Source of the DNA: WTFY01 sp011523795
Lineage (GTDB): Bacteria > Pseudomonadota > Gammaproteobacteria > UBA4575
Length of the DNA stretch: 64,000 nucleotides
Reading direction: 5' to 3'
NCBI GenBank assembly: GCA_965207475.1
Contig: OZ242278.1
Span: 2,076,537-2,140,536 of the forward strand
Shown in pieces: positions 18,110-27,185 of the stretch. Position numbers and translations under genes: made by a program. Position 1 is the first letter of the stretch, and every line of letters begins with the position of its first letter. The notes beneath the pieces are model-generated. The model was not told the origin of the DNA. It made no database searches and saw only the letters and a list, made by a program, of their open reading frames with translations.

Positions 18110-20212
18110 GTGAACAAAGTAACAAAATCTTTCTCATATGGTGATCACCTCGTAACATTAGAGACTGGAGAAATTGCCCGTCAGGCAGACGGAGCTGTCC
18201 TTGTTGACATGGGAGAAACGTCGGTACTGGTTACGGTCGTTGGTAAGAAGGAACCTGATCCTAGCAAGGATTTTTTCCCTCTTACAGTGCATTATCAGGA
18301 GAAGACTTACGCGGCAGGTAAAATACCTGGCGGCTTTTTCAAACGGGAAGGGCGTCCGTCTGAGAAAGAAACAATGACTTCCCGGCTTATCGATCGTCCC
18401 CTGCGGCCTTTGTTCCCCAAAGGCTTTCTTAATGAAGTGCAAATCATTGCGACAGTTGTGTCTGTAAATACTGCAATTGACCCTGACATTCCAGCCTTGC
18501 TTGGAGCATCTGCTGCGTTGGCGGTTTCCGGAGTACCTTTCAATGGACCAATTGGTGCAGCCCGCGTGGGATACATCGACGGAAACTTTGTCCTGAATCC
18601 TGATAATTTTAAACTCAGGGACTCCAAGCTGGACTTGGTGGTAGCCGGAACAGGAAAAGCTGTATTGATGGTGGAGTCAGAAGCTGAAATTCTTCCAGAA
18701 GAAACCATGCTGGATGCTGTCATGTTTGGTCATGCCCAGCTTCAGACCGCAATTCAGGCCATTGAGGAATTTGCCCAAGAAGCCAAAAAACCAGCATGGG
18801 ACTGGCAAGGTCCGCAGGAAAATCAAGTGATTTTTGAAAAGGTAAGTGCACAATGCAGGGCACAACTGGGTGATGCATACCAGATTGCTGAAAAGATTAC
18901 GCGTCAGAACCGAGTGGGTGAAATTCGTGACCAACTTGTTGCCTCGGTGCATGGCGAGGAGGGGGATCTAAGCGAGGCAGAGATCTTGAATGCGTTCAAC
19001 AAGCTAGAGAAAGACATTGTACGAAGCAGGATACTTGCCGGAGAACGGAGAATTGATGGCCGTGATAATGATTTGGTCAGGCCCATCAGTATCAGGGTAG
19101 GTCTATTGCCACGTGTGCATGGGAGTGCTCTGTTTACACGTGGAGAAACCCAGGCGTTGGTAACTACGACGCTTGGTACCAGTCGAGATGCGCAACTGGT
19201 TGACGCAATCGAAGGTGAATTCAAGGACAACTTCATGTTGCATTATAATTTTCCACCATTTTGCGTGGGAGAGACAGGTATGGTTGGTTCACCAAAACGC
19301 CGTGAGATTGGGCACGGAAAACTTGCGAAACGAGGCATACGGGCGGTGCTACCGAAAGAAGATGATTTCCCTTATGTAATCAGAGTGGTTTCTGAGATTA
19401 CAGAATCGAATGGTTCAAGTTCGATGGCAAGTGTCTGTGGTACAAGCCTGTCCCTGATGGATTCAGGTGTTCCAATCAAAGCTCCTGTTGCAGGTATAGC
19501 AATGGGCCTGATCAAGGAAGGCGATGATTTTGCAGTGCTTACAGATATTCTTGGCGATGAAGATCATCTGGGAGATATGGATTTCAAGGTAGCAGGAACT
19601 GAACAGGGCGTCACTGCATTGCAGATGGACATCAAGATTGAAGGAATCACTCGGGAGATAATGAAGGATGCTCTCAATCAGGCTCGACAGGGGTTGCAGC
19701 ATATACTTGGCGAGATGAATACTGTAATTACTGAGCCCAGGCAAGAAATGTCTGAACATGCACCACGGTTTACGGTTTTGAAAATTAATCCAGAAAAGAT
19801 ACGTGACGTAATTGGAAAAGGCGGCGCAACCATTCGAGCCTTGACTGAGGAGACCGGTACGACGATAGACATAGATGATGATGGAATCGTGCGCATTGCA
19901 TCGGTTGATAAGGCTGCAGGCGACGATGCCAAGCGCAGGATAGAAAGTATTACTGCAGACGTTGAAGTGGGTAAAACCTATGAAGGAAAAGTTGTAAAGA
20001 TCATGGATTTTGGAGCTTTTGTAAGTGTCCTGCCTGGCAAAGATGGTTTGGTACATATATCGCAAATTTCTCACAAGCGCGTAGAAAATGTTGCCGATGA
20101 ACTTTCTGAAGGGGATATAGTGAAAGTAAAGGTGCTAGAGGTGGATAAGCAAGGGCGCGTAAGGTTAAGCATGAAAGCAGTAGAAGGCGAACGTCCAAGG
20201 CATGCCTCGTAG
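18110..20212 (+). CDS. pnp: polyribonucleotide nucleotidyltransferase (PNPase)
   Basis: A 700-residue phosphorolytic 3'-5' exoribonuclease, a degradosome component. Two RNase PH-like domains are followed by KH (KINPEKIRDVIGKGGATIRAL) and S1 (GKVVKIMDFGAFVSVLPGKDGLVHIS). The catalytic-site GTSRDAQ and GDEDHLGDMDFKVAGT motifs are present. Translation begins at GTG (18110) with ACGGA upstream; no better ATG exists. Confidence 0.97.
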   Translation: MNKVTKSFSYGDHLVTLETGEIARQADGAVLVDMGETSVLVTVVGKKEPDPSKDFFPLTVHYQEKTYAAGKIPGGFFKREGRPSEKETMTSRLIDRPLRPLFPKGFLNEVQIIATVVSVNTAIDPDIPALLGASAALAVSGVPFNGPIGAARVGYIDGNFVLNPDNFKLRDSKLDLVVAGTGKAVLMVESEAEILPEETMLDAVMFGHAQLQTAIQAIEEFAQEAKKPAWDWQGPQENQVIFEKVSAQCRAQLGDAYQIAEKITRQNRVGEIRDQLVASVHGEEGDLSEAEILNAFNKLEKDIVRSRILAGERRIDGRDNDLVRPISIRVGLLPRVHGSALFTRGETQALVTTTLGTSRDAQLVDAIEGEFKDNFMLHYNFPPFCVGETGMVGSPKRREIGHGKLAKRGIRAVLPKEDDFPYVIRVVSEITESNGSSSMASVCGTSLSLMDSGVPIKAPVAGIAMGLIKEGDDFAVLTDILGDEDHLGDMDFKVAGTEQGVTALQMDIKIEGITREIMKDALNQARQGLQHILGEMNTVITEPRQEMSEHAPRFTVLKINPEKIRDVIGKGGATIRALTEETGTTIDIDDDGIVRIASVDKAAGDDAKRRIESITADVEVGKTYEGKVVKIMDFGAFVSVLPGKDGLVHISQISHKRVENVADELSEGDIVKVKVLEVDKQGRVRLSMKAVEGERPRHAS

Positions 20213-20239
20213 CTGTGAAGAGTATTTGATTACTGAAAA

Positions 20240-20629
20240 TTGAAAAATAAATCAGAACTGGAATGGTGTAAGCTTTTGACGCCGGAGCAATTCCGGGTAT
20301 GCAGGCAAAAAGGTACGGAAGCACCTTTCAGTGGAAAGTACTTGGACCACAAAGAGACAGGAATCTACCGCTGCATCTGTTGCAAGTCTCCACTGTTTCA
20401 TTCTCATCACAAATTTGATTCAGGCACAGGCTGGCCAAGTTTCTGGCAGCCCATGGATCCAGACAATGTAGCAACTAGGCCGGATAATGAGTTCTCTATG
20501 TCTAGGACAGAAGTCGCGTGCAGTAACTGCGATTCTCATCTAGGGCACGTTTTTAATGATGGGCCACCACCCACTAATCTTAGGTACTGCATAAATTCTG
20601 TTTCTTTAGTATTTGAGATAAAAGGGTAA
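20240..20629 (+). CDS. msrB: peptide-methionine (R)-S-oxide reductase
   Basis: A 129-residue MsrB that repairs oxidised methionine. The zinc cysteines are in CICCKSP and CSNCDSH, and the catalytic cysteine in LRYCINSVSL. TGWPSFW and HLGHVFNDGP are hallmark motifs. The only plausible start is TTG at 20240, with a weak ribosome-binding site. It is 27 bases after pnp. Confidence 0.93.
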   Translation: MKNKSELEWCKLLTPEQFRVCRQKGTEAPFSGKYLDHKETGIYRCICCKSPLFHSHHKFDSGTGWPSFWQPMDPDNVATRPDNEFSMSRTEVACSNCDSHLGHVFNDGPPPTNLRYCINSVSLVFEIKG

Positions 20630-20824
20630 TTTTGACTCAAATTTATTTGTTTCCGAATTGCACAAAGCACCTTGTTTACAATGAAAGGATCAACTGGGTT
20701 CAGCATTCGACCCGATCAGTGCACTATCTGTTCAGGGTAAAGAGTACTAACTAAATAACAGGGGTGCTATACTTCCTAGAGAACTAACCCGGTATGCCTA
20801 GACCTTATGATTGGCAATACTGTT

Positions 20825-20852
20825 CTGCAATAGCCTTATATTTACATATAAT
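20825..20852 (+). promoter_or_regulatory. promoter candidate for the membrane oxygenase gene
   Basis: CTGCAA (20825-20830) and a consensus TATAAT (20847-20852) are spaced by 16 bases, 34 bases ahead of the start codon. The 257-base gap before this gene holds no other clear feature; a TTGGCA at 20811 lies at the wrong spacing for sigma-54. Confidence 0.45.
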
Positions 20853-20886
20853 AGAGTTATGTGCTTCCGCATGAGAGGTTTCCGAG

Positions 20887-22029
20887 ATGAGTAAGTTTTT
20901 AATCAACACACGATATTTTTTGGCACCGTTATTGATATTGGCGACGTTATTTGGGGTTTTGGCGGGTGGTCCGTGGGTTTGGACGGGCGTGGTCCTGCTT
21001 GGAGTGGGGATTATTGTGGACACGCTGACGACGGCGCAGACCCCGGGGGCTGGTTTTGACGAGGAAGGCGAGACGCAGGGGGTGGTACCGCTGTTGAACG
21101 GTACGATGTACGGGATGCTGGGTGTTTTTGTGGTATTGCAGGTAGCGTTGGCGTGGCGGATATGGCAGTACGTGAACGGGGTACCGATTGGCGAGACGAC
21201 GTTGTTCGGGATGAGCATACAGGACGGGATCACGGGCACGCAGTTATGGGGTGCGGTGTTGTCGACGGGGATATTTGCGGGGATTGGGATCATTTATGGT
21301 CACGAGTTGGCGCACACGAAGGGTTTCAGTTTTGTGATCGCGCGCTGGATGATGGGGTTGAGCGGGAAGGCGCATTTTTGTTATGCGCATGTTTACAATC
21401 ATCATTTGGAGTTGGCGCACGAGGATGATCCGGCGACGTGTCCGCGGGGACGGAGTTTGTATGCGCATTATCCGCTGTCTGGGTTGGGTCAGAGCAAGTT
21501 TTTGTTCATGATGGAGAAGCAGCGTTTGAGTCGTTTGGGGGTTCCGTTTTTATCGTGGCAGAATCGCTGGATACGGGGGTATTTCATGGCGTTGCCGACG
21601 GTATTGCTGTTTTGGTTTGTCGGGGGCTGGATAGGATTGTTGTGTTTGGCGGCGGTATGGGCGATGTCGAATTTTGAGTTGGAGGCGTTGAATTTTCTGG
21701 AGCATTACGGGTTGATTCGGGAGAAGGGTCAGCCGATAGACTATCGGCACAGTTGGGACAATTCGACGGCGTTTACGAGTTGGTTTTTCATAGAGATTGG
21801 TCGTCAGGCGGATCATCATGACCGGGGGGAGACGCATTTTTGGGAGTTGGACGAGGTGGGGGCACCGAACTGTGGTCGGGGCTACTTTACGTTGTATGCG
21901 CTGGCGTTATTGCCGCCGGTGTTTCATTCGTACATGAAGAAGCAGTTGTCGAAGTGGGACGAGGAGATGGCGAGTGAGGGCGAGTTGAAGATCGCCGCCA
22001 GGATGAATAAACAGGCGGGATACGCCTGA
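20887..22029 (+). CDS. AlkB/XylM-type membrane diiron monooxygenase
   Basis: A 380-residue integral membrane hydroxylase of the alkane/xylene monooxygenase family. The histidine clusters that bind two irons are visible: GHELAHTKG, HVYNHHLELAH, NFLEHYGL and RQADHHDRG. Several hydrophobic segments lie at the N-terminus and around residues 225-260. These enzymes hydroxylate terminal methyl groups using electrons from a ferredoxin reductase; the XylA-like gene at 23144 would provide it. Substrate (alkane, terpene or aromatic methyl) is unresolved. Codons end in G far more than in neighbouring genes (GCG, TTG, GGG, ACG), which suggests separate origin or selection. Confidence 0.88.
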   Translation: MSKFLINTRYFLAPLLILATLFGVLAGGPWVWTGVVLLGVGIIVDTLTTAQTPGAGFDEEGETQGVVPLLNGTMYGMLGVFVVLQVALAWRIWQYVNGVPIGETTLFGMSIQDGITGTQLWGAVLSTGIFAGIGIIYGHELAHTKGFSFVIARWMMGLSGKAHFCYAHVYNHHLELAHEDDPATCPRGRSLYAHYPLSGLGQSKFLFMMEKQRLSRLGVPFLSWQNRWIRGYFMALPTVLLFWFVGGWIGLLCLAAVWAMSNFELEALNFLEHYGLIREKGQPIDYRHSWDNSTAFTSWFFIEIGRQADHHDRGETHFWELDEVGAPNCGRGYFTLYALALLPPVFHSYMKKQLSKWDEEMASEGELKIAARMNKQAGYA

Positions 22030-22118
22030 ATCTTGGTGAATAGAAGCTAGAAAGAGAGACTGCGGTTGTCAAATCTGATAGAAAGTTATACAAATAAATA
22101 AACTAGGAGGTAATAACG

Positions 22119-22298
22119 ATGGAAGTAACTTATGATGCAAAAATCTGTATCCATGCTGGTGAGTGTGTGAAAGGCTCCCCAACGGTCTTCAAGGTTGAAG
22201 ACGGACAGTTTGTAATTGATACAAGCGCTGCTCCTGAAGCAGAGATTCGGGAGACAGTCTCGAAATGTCCATCTGGTGCGCTACAGATCCAGGATTGA
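22119..22298 (+). CDS. small iron-sulfur protein of the Fer4_19 (YjdI) type
   Basis: A 59-residue protein read directly from the sequence, MEVTYDAKICIHAGEC to GALQIQD. It has the family pattern C-I-H-A-G-E-C near residues 10-16 and CPSGAL near residue 50, likely coordinating one Fe-S cluster. AGGAGG lies 8 bases before the ATG. Placed between the membrane oxygenase and its reductase gene, it may be an electron carrier or a cluster-maturation aid for that system; this is inferred. Confidence 0.8.
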   Translation: MEVTYDAKICIHAGECVKGSPTVFKVEDGQFVIDTSAAPEAEIRETVSKCPSGALQIQD

Positions 22299-22423
22299 TT
22301 ACACCACTCGGTTCAGAGTCTAATACTTTAGAATTTAAATAGCGGACATCAGGAAATTTGTTATAGCCAATTCTTGGTGTGTACTCATGAAATGCTGATA
22401 AGACTTGTAAGTTAGGGGGGTAT

Positions 22424-23077
22424 ATGATTGGAGATCAATTGAGAACAAAAATGATTTTGAGTGGCCGACCAAGTTGCCCGAACACAGGAAAGTGCTTACA
22501 GACAGCAGGTGAAAAAGGTGTAGATATAGAAGCAATTGTGATTCCAAGCATGGATGACAGTGAGTTTCTGGCTAAATCTCCTTATGGCATAGGCCCTGTG
22601 CTACAGGATATTGATTTCGTGGTGTATGGAACCGGGGCCGTAATGTCTTATCTTGATGATAAAGGCTTTGGTCCGTCACTAGTGCCACGTAATGGTGTAC
22701 ACCGAGCCGTCATGTATCAATGGGCCGGAATTGCTACTGAAAAAGTACAAGCTTTAATTGGTGATGATATTGATACGGCTGGAATAGCTACATTCTTTGA
22801 TGGCTTGGATCAACAAGTCAAAAATCCACCTAAAAAAGGTGATTTTATATGTGGAGACTTCTCATTGGCAGATATTCATTGGGCAGCATGCTGCAACCTG
22901 ATTGAAATCGGTGGTGCTGGAGACTTGATTAGTTCAAGGTCCGGTGTAAGTGCCTGGTACGAAAAAGTCAAAACACATCCGTCTACAAGTAAAGAGAAGA
23001 TCAACCCCTTTATTTGCCTGCCAACGGCAGATGATGTTAATTCCGGGATATTGAGAGGCATTTCAATTAACGTTTAA
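22424..23077 (+). CDS. glutathione S-transferase-like protein
   Basis: A 217-residue protein with a thioredoxin-like N-terminal region (MILSGRPSCPNTGKCLQ) followed by an all-helical C-terminal half with the FSLADIHWAA motif typical of GST C-terminal domains. It sits inside the hydrocarbon oxidation cluster. A role in conjugating reactive oxidation products such as epoxides would fit, but no specific subclass is evident. Confidence 0.7.
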   Translation: MIGDQLRTKMILSGRPSCPNTGKCLQTAGEKGVDIEAIVIPSMDDSEFLAKSPYGIGPVLQDIDFVVYGTGAVMSYLDDKGFGPSLVPRNGVHRAVMYQWAGIATEKVQALIGDDIDTAGIATFFDGLDQQVKNPPKKGDFICGDFSLADIHWAACCNLIEIGGAGDLISSRSGVSAWYEKVKTHPSTSKEKINPFICLPTADDVNSGILRGISINV

Positions 23078-23143
23078 AAGCCTACTTTTTTAGTCACTAG
23101 CGTCCTCTACACCGGACAGGATGCCAGTGTAGGGTGAAGGGTT

Positions 23144-24241
23144 ATGTTTGGATTATTTGGCAGCGGTAAAAAAGACTGGCAAGCAAGTATCAATGCTGGT
23201 GAACACAAGTTTACTGTAAAAGCAGGAGATAACTTGCTCAATGCAGCATTGGGGCTTGGAATTCCTTGGCCGCACGACTGTCGGGTAGGTAGCTGTACTA
23301 CTTGCAAGTGCATACTAAAAAGCGGCAAAACGAAGTCTCTTACTGATTTTTCGTATGTATTGGATCCTGACCAACTAAACGAAGGATGGATTCTTGCATG
23401 TCAAACCCGGTTAAAAAGTGATGTTGAAGTAGAAGTTGAGCTGGAAGATGCATCCCGTGCTCATCAAGTAGTTAAATTTGAGGGGTCTTTGAGCCGAATT
23501 ACGAATTTGACACATGATATCAAGGAGATTGTTGTCACAGCTGACTACCATCTACCGGATCGCAGTGGAATTGCAGGCCAGTATGCCGAGATAGGTGCTT
23601 CTGGTATAAGCGCTCCGCGATCCTATTCATTTGCCAAGGCTCCCGAAAATGAAGCTGAAAATGAAATGACTTTTTTTGTACGCCTGGTCCCGGGTGGAGA
23701 ATTTACTGAATGGCTATTCAAACAAGACCGTACAGGCGAAAAAGTCACTGTAGCAGGGCCTTATGGCCAATTTTGGCTTCGACCAGGAGATGCCCAGATT
23801 GTTTGTATTGCTGGGGGTAGTGGAATAAGCTCAATCAAGGCAATTCTTGAGTCTGCAGTAAACGAGCAGGTTCAACGAAATTGCTTGTTCTTGTTCGGTG
23901 CAAGGACTCAAAAAGATCTGTATTGCTTGCAGGAAATGGACGATATTGGTACTGAATGGAATCAGAACCACTCATTTGAATTTATTCCCGTACTCAACAT
24001 GGAACCTGAAGATAGTGATTGGAAAGGTGCTAGAGGATTGGTCACCGATCATTTGAAGTCGGCGTATATTGATACTGGCAAACTATCTTTAAAAGAGTCA
24101 CAGGGCTACTTGTGTGGTCCCCCGCCTATGATTGATGCAGCAATTGAAGTTATGGTGGCTCAGGGGATGCAGGAAGATAATATTTACTTTGATAAGTTTC
24201 TGGACGCAAGTTCTATGCCGGGAGGACGTAGCAACAGTTAG
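23144..24241 (+). CDS. XylA-like ferredoxin-NAD(P)H reductase, electron supply of the oxygenase
   Basis: A 365-residue flavoprotein. An N-terminal plant-type 2Fe-2S ferredoxin domain shows CRVGSCTTCKC and a later ILACQT cysteine. Next come an FAD-binding barrel with RSYSFAKAP and an NAD domain (CIAGGSGISSIKAILESA, then GYLCGPPPMIDAA). This domain order matches the electron-transfer component of xylene and related monooxygenases (XylA, CymAb) and suggests NADH to FAD to 2Fe-2S to membrane diiron oxygenase. It lies two genes downstream of the putative hydroxylase. Confidence 0.88.
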   Translation: MFGLFGSGKKDWQASINAGEHKFTVKAGDNLLNAALGLGIPWPHDCRVGSCTTCKCILKSGKTKSLTDFSYVLDPDQLNEGWILACQTRLKSDVEVEVELEDASRAHQVVKFEGSLSRITNLTHDIKEIVVTADYHLPDRSGIAGQYAEIGASGISAPRSYSFAKAPENEAENEMTFFVRLVPGGEFTEWLFKQDRTGEKVTVAGPYGQFWLRPGDAQIVCIAGGSGISSIKAILESAVNEQVQRNCLFLFGARTQKDLYCLQEMDDIGTEWNQNHSFEFIPVLNMEPEDSDWKGARGLVTDHLKSAYIDTGKLSLKESQGYLCGPPPMIDAAIEVMVAQGMQEDNIYFDKFLDASSMPGGRSNS

Positions 24242-24272
24242 CATGAGGTTGGAAAGTTCATAGGAGAAAAGT

Positions 24273-24488
24273 ATGCGTACAATTCAAGCTTTGTTTGTCA
24301 TGGCATTATGGAGTGCTGTGTTTGTCGTGATACTACATTTCGGTGGCTTTGTAGAGAATCATCGTGATGTGTTATGGGCCTTGGGTGGCGCAGCGCTGCT
24401 TATCGTGATGCTTGTGGGAAATTTTTGGATATTTTTTGCTGTCGCCAAAGAAGATCCTTGGAGATGGGGCAAAAACCAAGATAGCTAA
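24273..24488 (+). CDS. small two-helix membrane protein
   Basis: A 71-residue protein with two hydrophobic helices (about residues 4-26 and 33-56) joined by ENHRDVLW and ending in a short charged tail (KEDPWRWGKNQDS). It starts 31 bases after the reductase with AGGAG upstream and is probably co-transcribed. I do not recognise the family; an accessory subunit of the membrane oxygenase is a guess. Confidence 0.6.
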   Translation: MRTIQALFVMALWSAVFVVILHFGGFVENHRDVLWALGGAALLIVMLVGNFWIFFAVAKEDPWRWGKNQDS

Positions 24489-24547
24489 GCGAAATAATTA
24501 CTGCAGAAAAAAAGAGGAATTAAGCATATATCCTCGAATCATCTCGA

Positions 24548-25597
24548 TCACGTATAGTTTTGTTTTTCCTTGATTTCCTGGAGTGTTTTGCAGTCGATGC
24601 ATAAGGTTGCGGTTGGGCGTGCCTCAAGTCTCTTGATACCAATCTCAACTCCACATGCTTCGCAGTAACCATATTCATCTGCATCAATAGCGGCTAGAGT
24701 CTGATTGATTTTTCTTACGAGCTTGCCTTCACGGTCACGTGTTCTTAGTTCTAGGCTAAACTCCTCCTCTTGTGTTGCCCTGTCAGCAGGGTCGGCGAAC
24801 TGACTGGCGTCTTTTTTCATATGGTCTACTGTTCGACTGACTTCTTCAAGAAGTTCCTGCTTCCAGCGCAATAGAATGTTGCGAAAGTGGCCAAGCTGTT
24901 TTGGACTCATATAACTTTCACCACGGTGTGCGGTATAGGCAGGTATGCCTTCAACTGGGAGGGTAGCAGTAGCACGTTTTTTTAGAAGTTGTATGCGCTT
25001 TTTCTTTTTCTCTTCTTTAGCAGCAAGCAGTCTTTTCTCTTGTGACCTCGACTGAGATGATTTTGAAGTTACAGGTTTTCTTTTTCCTGCTTGTTTGGGT
25101 TTAGTGGCAGCAGGTTTTTTGGCAGTCGCACGCCGTTTAGTGGCAGCTTTCTTTTTAACAGTCACTTTCGCGGCTGAAGGTTTCCTTGCAGCTGAAGGTT
25201 TTTTTGCGGCCGTACGGGTCTTAGCCCTTGATTTTGTTACAGGTTTTCTTTTTCCTGCTTGTTTGGGTTTAGTGGCAGCAGGTTTTTTGGCAGTCGCACG
25301 CCGTTTAGTGGCAGCTTTCTTTTTAACAGTCACTTTCGCGGCTGAAGGTTTCCTTGCAGCTGAAGGTTTTTTTGCGGCCGTACGGGTCTTAGCCCTTGAT
25401 TTTGTTACAGGTTTTCTTTTTCCTGCTTGTTTGGGTTTAGTGGCAGCAGGTTTTTTGGCAGTCGCACGCCGTTTAGTGGCAGCTTTCTTTTTTGCTACTG
25501 CTTTACCGGCTGATTTTTTCCCAGCAGTACGTGGTTTGGTACTAGTCTTCTTTTTGACTGCTGTTTTTTTCCGGGTAACTGATTTTTTTGCGACCAT
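24548..25597 (-). CDS. dksA: DksA/TraR-family protein with long histone-H1-like lysine/alanine tail
   Basis: A 349-residue protein. Residues about 1-205 are almost entirely Lys, Ala, Thr, Pro and Arg, like bacterial histone-H1-type proteins, and contain a 56-residue unit repeated nearly three times. The C-terminal 125 residues are a DksA-type coiled coil plus zinc finger (CEACG and CIDC) that inserts into the RNA polymerase secondary channel in relatives. The family is normally about 150 residues, so the basic tail doubles the length. It may tether DksA to DNA or polyphosphate. The gene is convergent with the oxygenase cluster. Confidence 0.85.
   Translation of the reverse strand: MVAKKSVTRKKTAVKKKTSTKPRTAGKKSAGKAVAKKKAATKRRATAKKPAATKPKQAGKRKPVTKSRAKTRTAAKKPSAARKPSAAKVTVKKKAATKRRATAKKPAATKPKQAGKRKPVTKSRAKTRTAAKKPSAARKPSAAKVTVKKKAATKRRATAKKPAATKPKQAGKRKPVTSKSSQSRSQEKRLLAAKEEKKKKRIQLLKKRATATLPVEGIPAYTAHRGESYMSPKQLGHFRNILLRWKQELLEEVSRTVDHMKKDASQFADPADRATQEEEFSLELRTRDREGKLVRKINQTLAAIDADEYGYCEACGVEIGIKRLEARPTATLCIDCKTLQEIKEKQNYT
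25071..25490. repeat. exact 168-bp tandem repeat inside the dksA-like gene
   Basis: Units start at 25071, 25239 and 25407; the first two are complete and the third is cut at about 25490. By eye the copies are identical at DNA level, including third codon positions. This implies recent duplication or gene conversion and likely length variation between strains. Confidence 0.9.
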
Positions 25598-25685
25598 AGA
25601 TCCCTCTTCTCAAATCAGCCGCCTTGATACCAGATAATAAGCAGTCTGGCAAGAACCACCTGTGATCAAATTGACGAATGTGTAT

Positions 25686-25713
25686 TTTTAAAATCATCTG
25701 GCAGGCCAGATGA
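25686..25713 (-). terminator. terminator after xseA
   Basis: Downstream of xseA on the minus strand, CATCTGG pairs with CCAGATG around a 4-base loop, followed by ATTTTAAAAA. Confidence 0.6.
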
Positions 25714-25721
25714 GCAACATG

Positions 25722-27074
25722 TCAGTCTATATGCGCATTGAGGCGGCCCCTTGCCAGTCGAATGATGATTGCGTCATCAGTGCAGGCTTGTTTTGTATCA
25801 CGTAAAATTTTCCCGTCTTTCTTCAATGTAACTATTGAGTAACCCCTATTTAAAGTAGCTAGGGGACTGGCAGTGTCCAATGCGCAAACCTGTTTCTCAA
25901 GCTGATACCGAAGTTGCTCAATTCGTTTAGACAAAAGATTTTCCAGTTGCCAATACAAGTGCGAGAGAGTAATACGGGATTCATCCACATACGCTTTTGG
26001 AGACAACTTCTCAAATCGAATTAACAAGCTGACGAACCTTTTATCGTGGTCGGAAATTTGGTGGCTTGCGCCGCTAAGCAGACGCCTTTGAAGTTCTATT
26101 AGAAATTGCCTGTTATTCTGTACAGTCAGATTAGGGTGCAACTGATCAAGTCGTTTCGTTAACCAGTCCACTGTTTGATGGAGGTTGCCTACTGTCGTGT
26201 TGATCAGACGATTTAGAGTGTTACCACTGTGCTCAAGACTTTCAAGGACAGAGCCGGCATGTGGAACGACCATCTCGGCAGCTGCTGAAGGAGTTGGTGC
26301 ACGCAGGTCTGCAACAAAATCTGCAATAGTAAAATCTACCTCATGTCCGATGCCTGTGACAATGGGTAGCTTCGAAGCAAAAATTGCACGTGCCACGGAT
26401 TCTTCATTAAAGGCCCAAAGGTCTTCAATTGAACCGCCACCCCGCGCCAGTATAATCAACTCTCCCTCTCTGTTTTGATTGATGGCACGTATGGCTTCCA
26501 CTACTGCGTCGGCACAAGCATCACCTTGTACTGGGGTAGCATATACCTGTATCTTGAGTAGTGGGAATCTTCTGCCCAGTACACTTAGAATGTCGCGAAG
26601 TGCAGCACCGGTAGCCGAAGTTATGATGCATAGTGATGCAGGGAAGGGAGGCAGAGTCTGCTTGTGTTTGGAACTGAATAATCCTTCCTCATCAAGCTTG
26701 CGTTTTAATGCTTCAAATCTGCGCTGTAAAACGCCGATACCCGCTTCTTCCATATGCTCTACTATAAGTTGATATTCTCCTCGAGGCTCATACAGGCCGA
26801 CACGCGCCTTCACGAGTACGCTCATTCCTTCTTTGGTCTGAAAGGCCAGGTGGCTGTTGGCATTCTGAAACATGACACTGCGTACCTGAGCATGCTCATC
26901 CTTCAGTGAGAAATACATGTGACCTGAAGCAGGTCGTGAGATGTTGGAGAGTTCTCCTTCCACCCAAAGCAATGGGAAAGTTTGCAGCAGCAGCTGTTTC
27001 ACTGTCTGATTGAGTTCTTGAACAGAATAGACAGGATGTTTTTTATGAGTGAAATCTGACTGTGTGGGTTCCAT
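25722..27074 (-). CDS. xseA: exodeoxyribonuclease VII large subunit
   Basis: A 450-residue XseA with the N-terminal OB fold (PVYSVQELNQTVKQLL, LWVEGELSN, GHMYFSLKD) and the catalytic domain motifs ITSATGAALRDIL, ARGGGSIEDLWAFNEE and VTGIGHEVDFTIAD. A coiled-coil region and the LNRGYSIVT C-terminal motif follow. The ATG at 27074 gives the family N-terminus; more than 100 residues of upstream frame do not belong. It is divergent from guaB. The small subunit gene xseB is not here. Confidence 0.95.
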   Translation of the reverse strand: MEPTQSDFTHKKHPVYSVQELNQTVKQLLLQTFPLLWVEGELSNISRPASGHMYFSLKDEHAQVRSVMFQNANSHLAFQTKEGMSVLVKARVGLYEPRGEYQLIVEHMEEAGIGVLQRRFEALKRKLDEEGLFSSKHKQTLPPFPASLCIITSATGAALRDILSVLGRRFPLLKIQVYATPVQGDACADAVVEAIRAINQNREGELIILARGGGSIEDLWAFNEESVARAIFASKLPIVTGIGHEVDFTIADFVADLRAPTPSAAAEMVVPHAGSVLESLEHSGNTLNRLINTTVGNLHQTVDWLTKRLDQLHPNLTVQNNRQFLIELQRRLLSGASHQISDHDKRFVSLLIRFEKLSPKAYVDESRITLSHLYWQLENLLSKRIEQLRYQLEKQVCALDTASPLATLNRGYSIVTLKKDGKILRDTKQACTDDAIIIRLARGRLNAHID

Positions 27075-27128
27075 AGGGATTGTACGGCTCTGCTGTCGTG
27101 AGCAGATTCTACCTAGTCTTAACGCAAG

Positions 27129-27157
27129 TTTACCGTGATATGTGCAATCCTTATAAT
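27129..27157 (+). promoter_or_regulatory. sigma-70 promoter candidate for guaBA
   Basis: TTTACC (27129-27134) and consensus TATAAT (27152-27157) with a 17-base spacer, about 30 bases ahead of the guaB start. Confidence 0.6.
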
Positions 27158-27185
27158 AAGCCACTAATACGGCACAGGACCACTT

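Noticed and set aside
19463..20074. 200-codon minus-strand frame inside pnp
   Set aside because: It is fully covered by PNPase catalytic and KH/S1 domains; composition and context do not support a gene.
25095..25637. Hydrophobic repeat protein on the plus strand
   Set aside because: It is the complement of Lys/Ala codons in the dksA-like tail (CTT, TGC), which always reads as hydrophobic. It has no ribosome-binding site.
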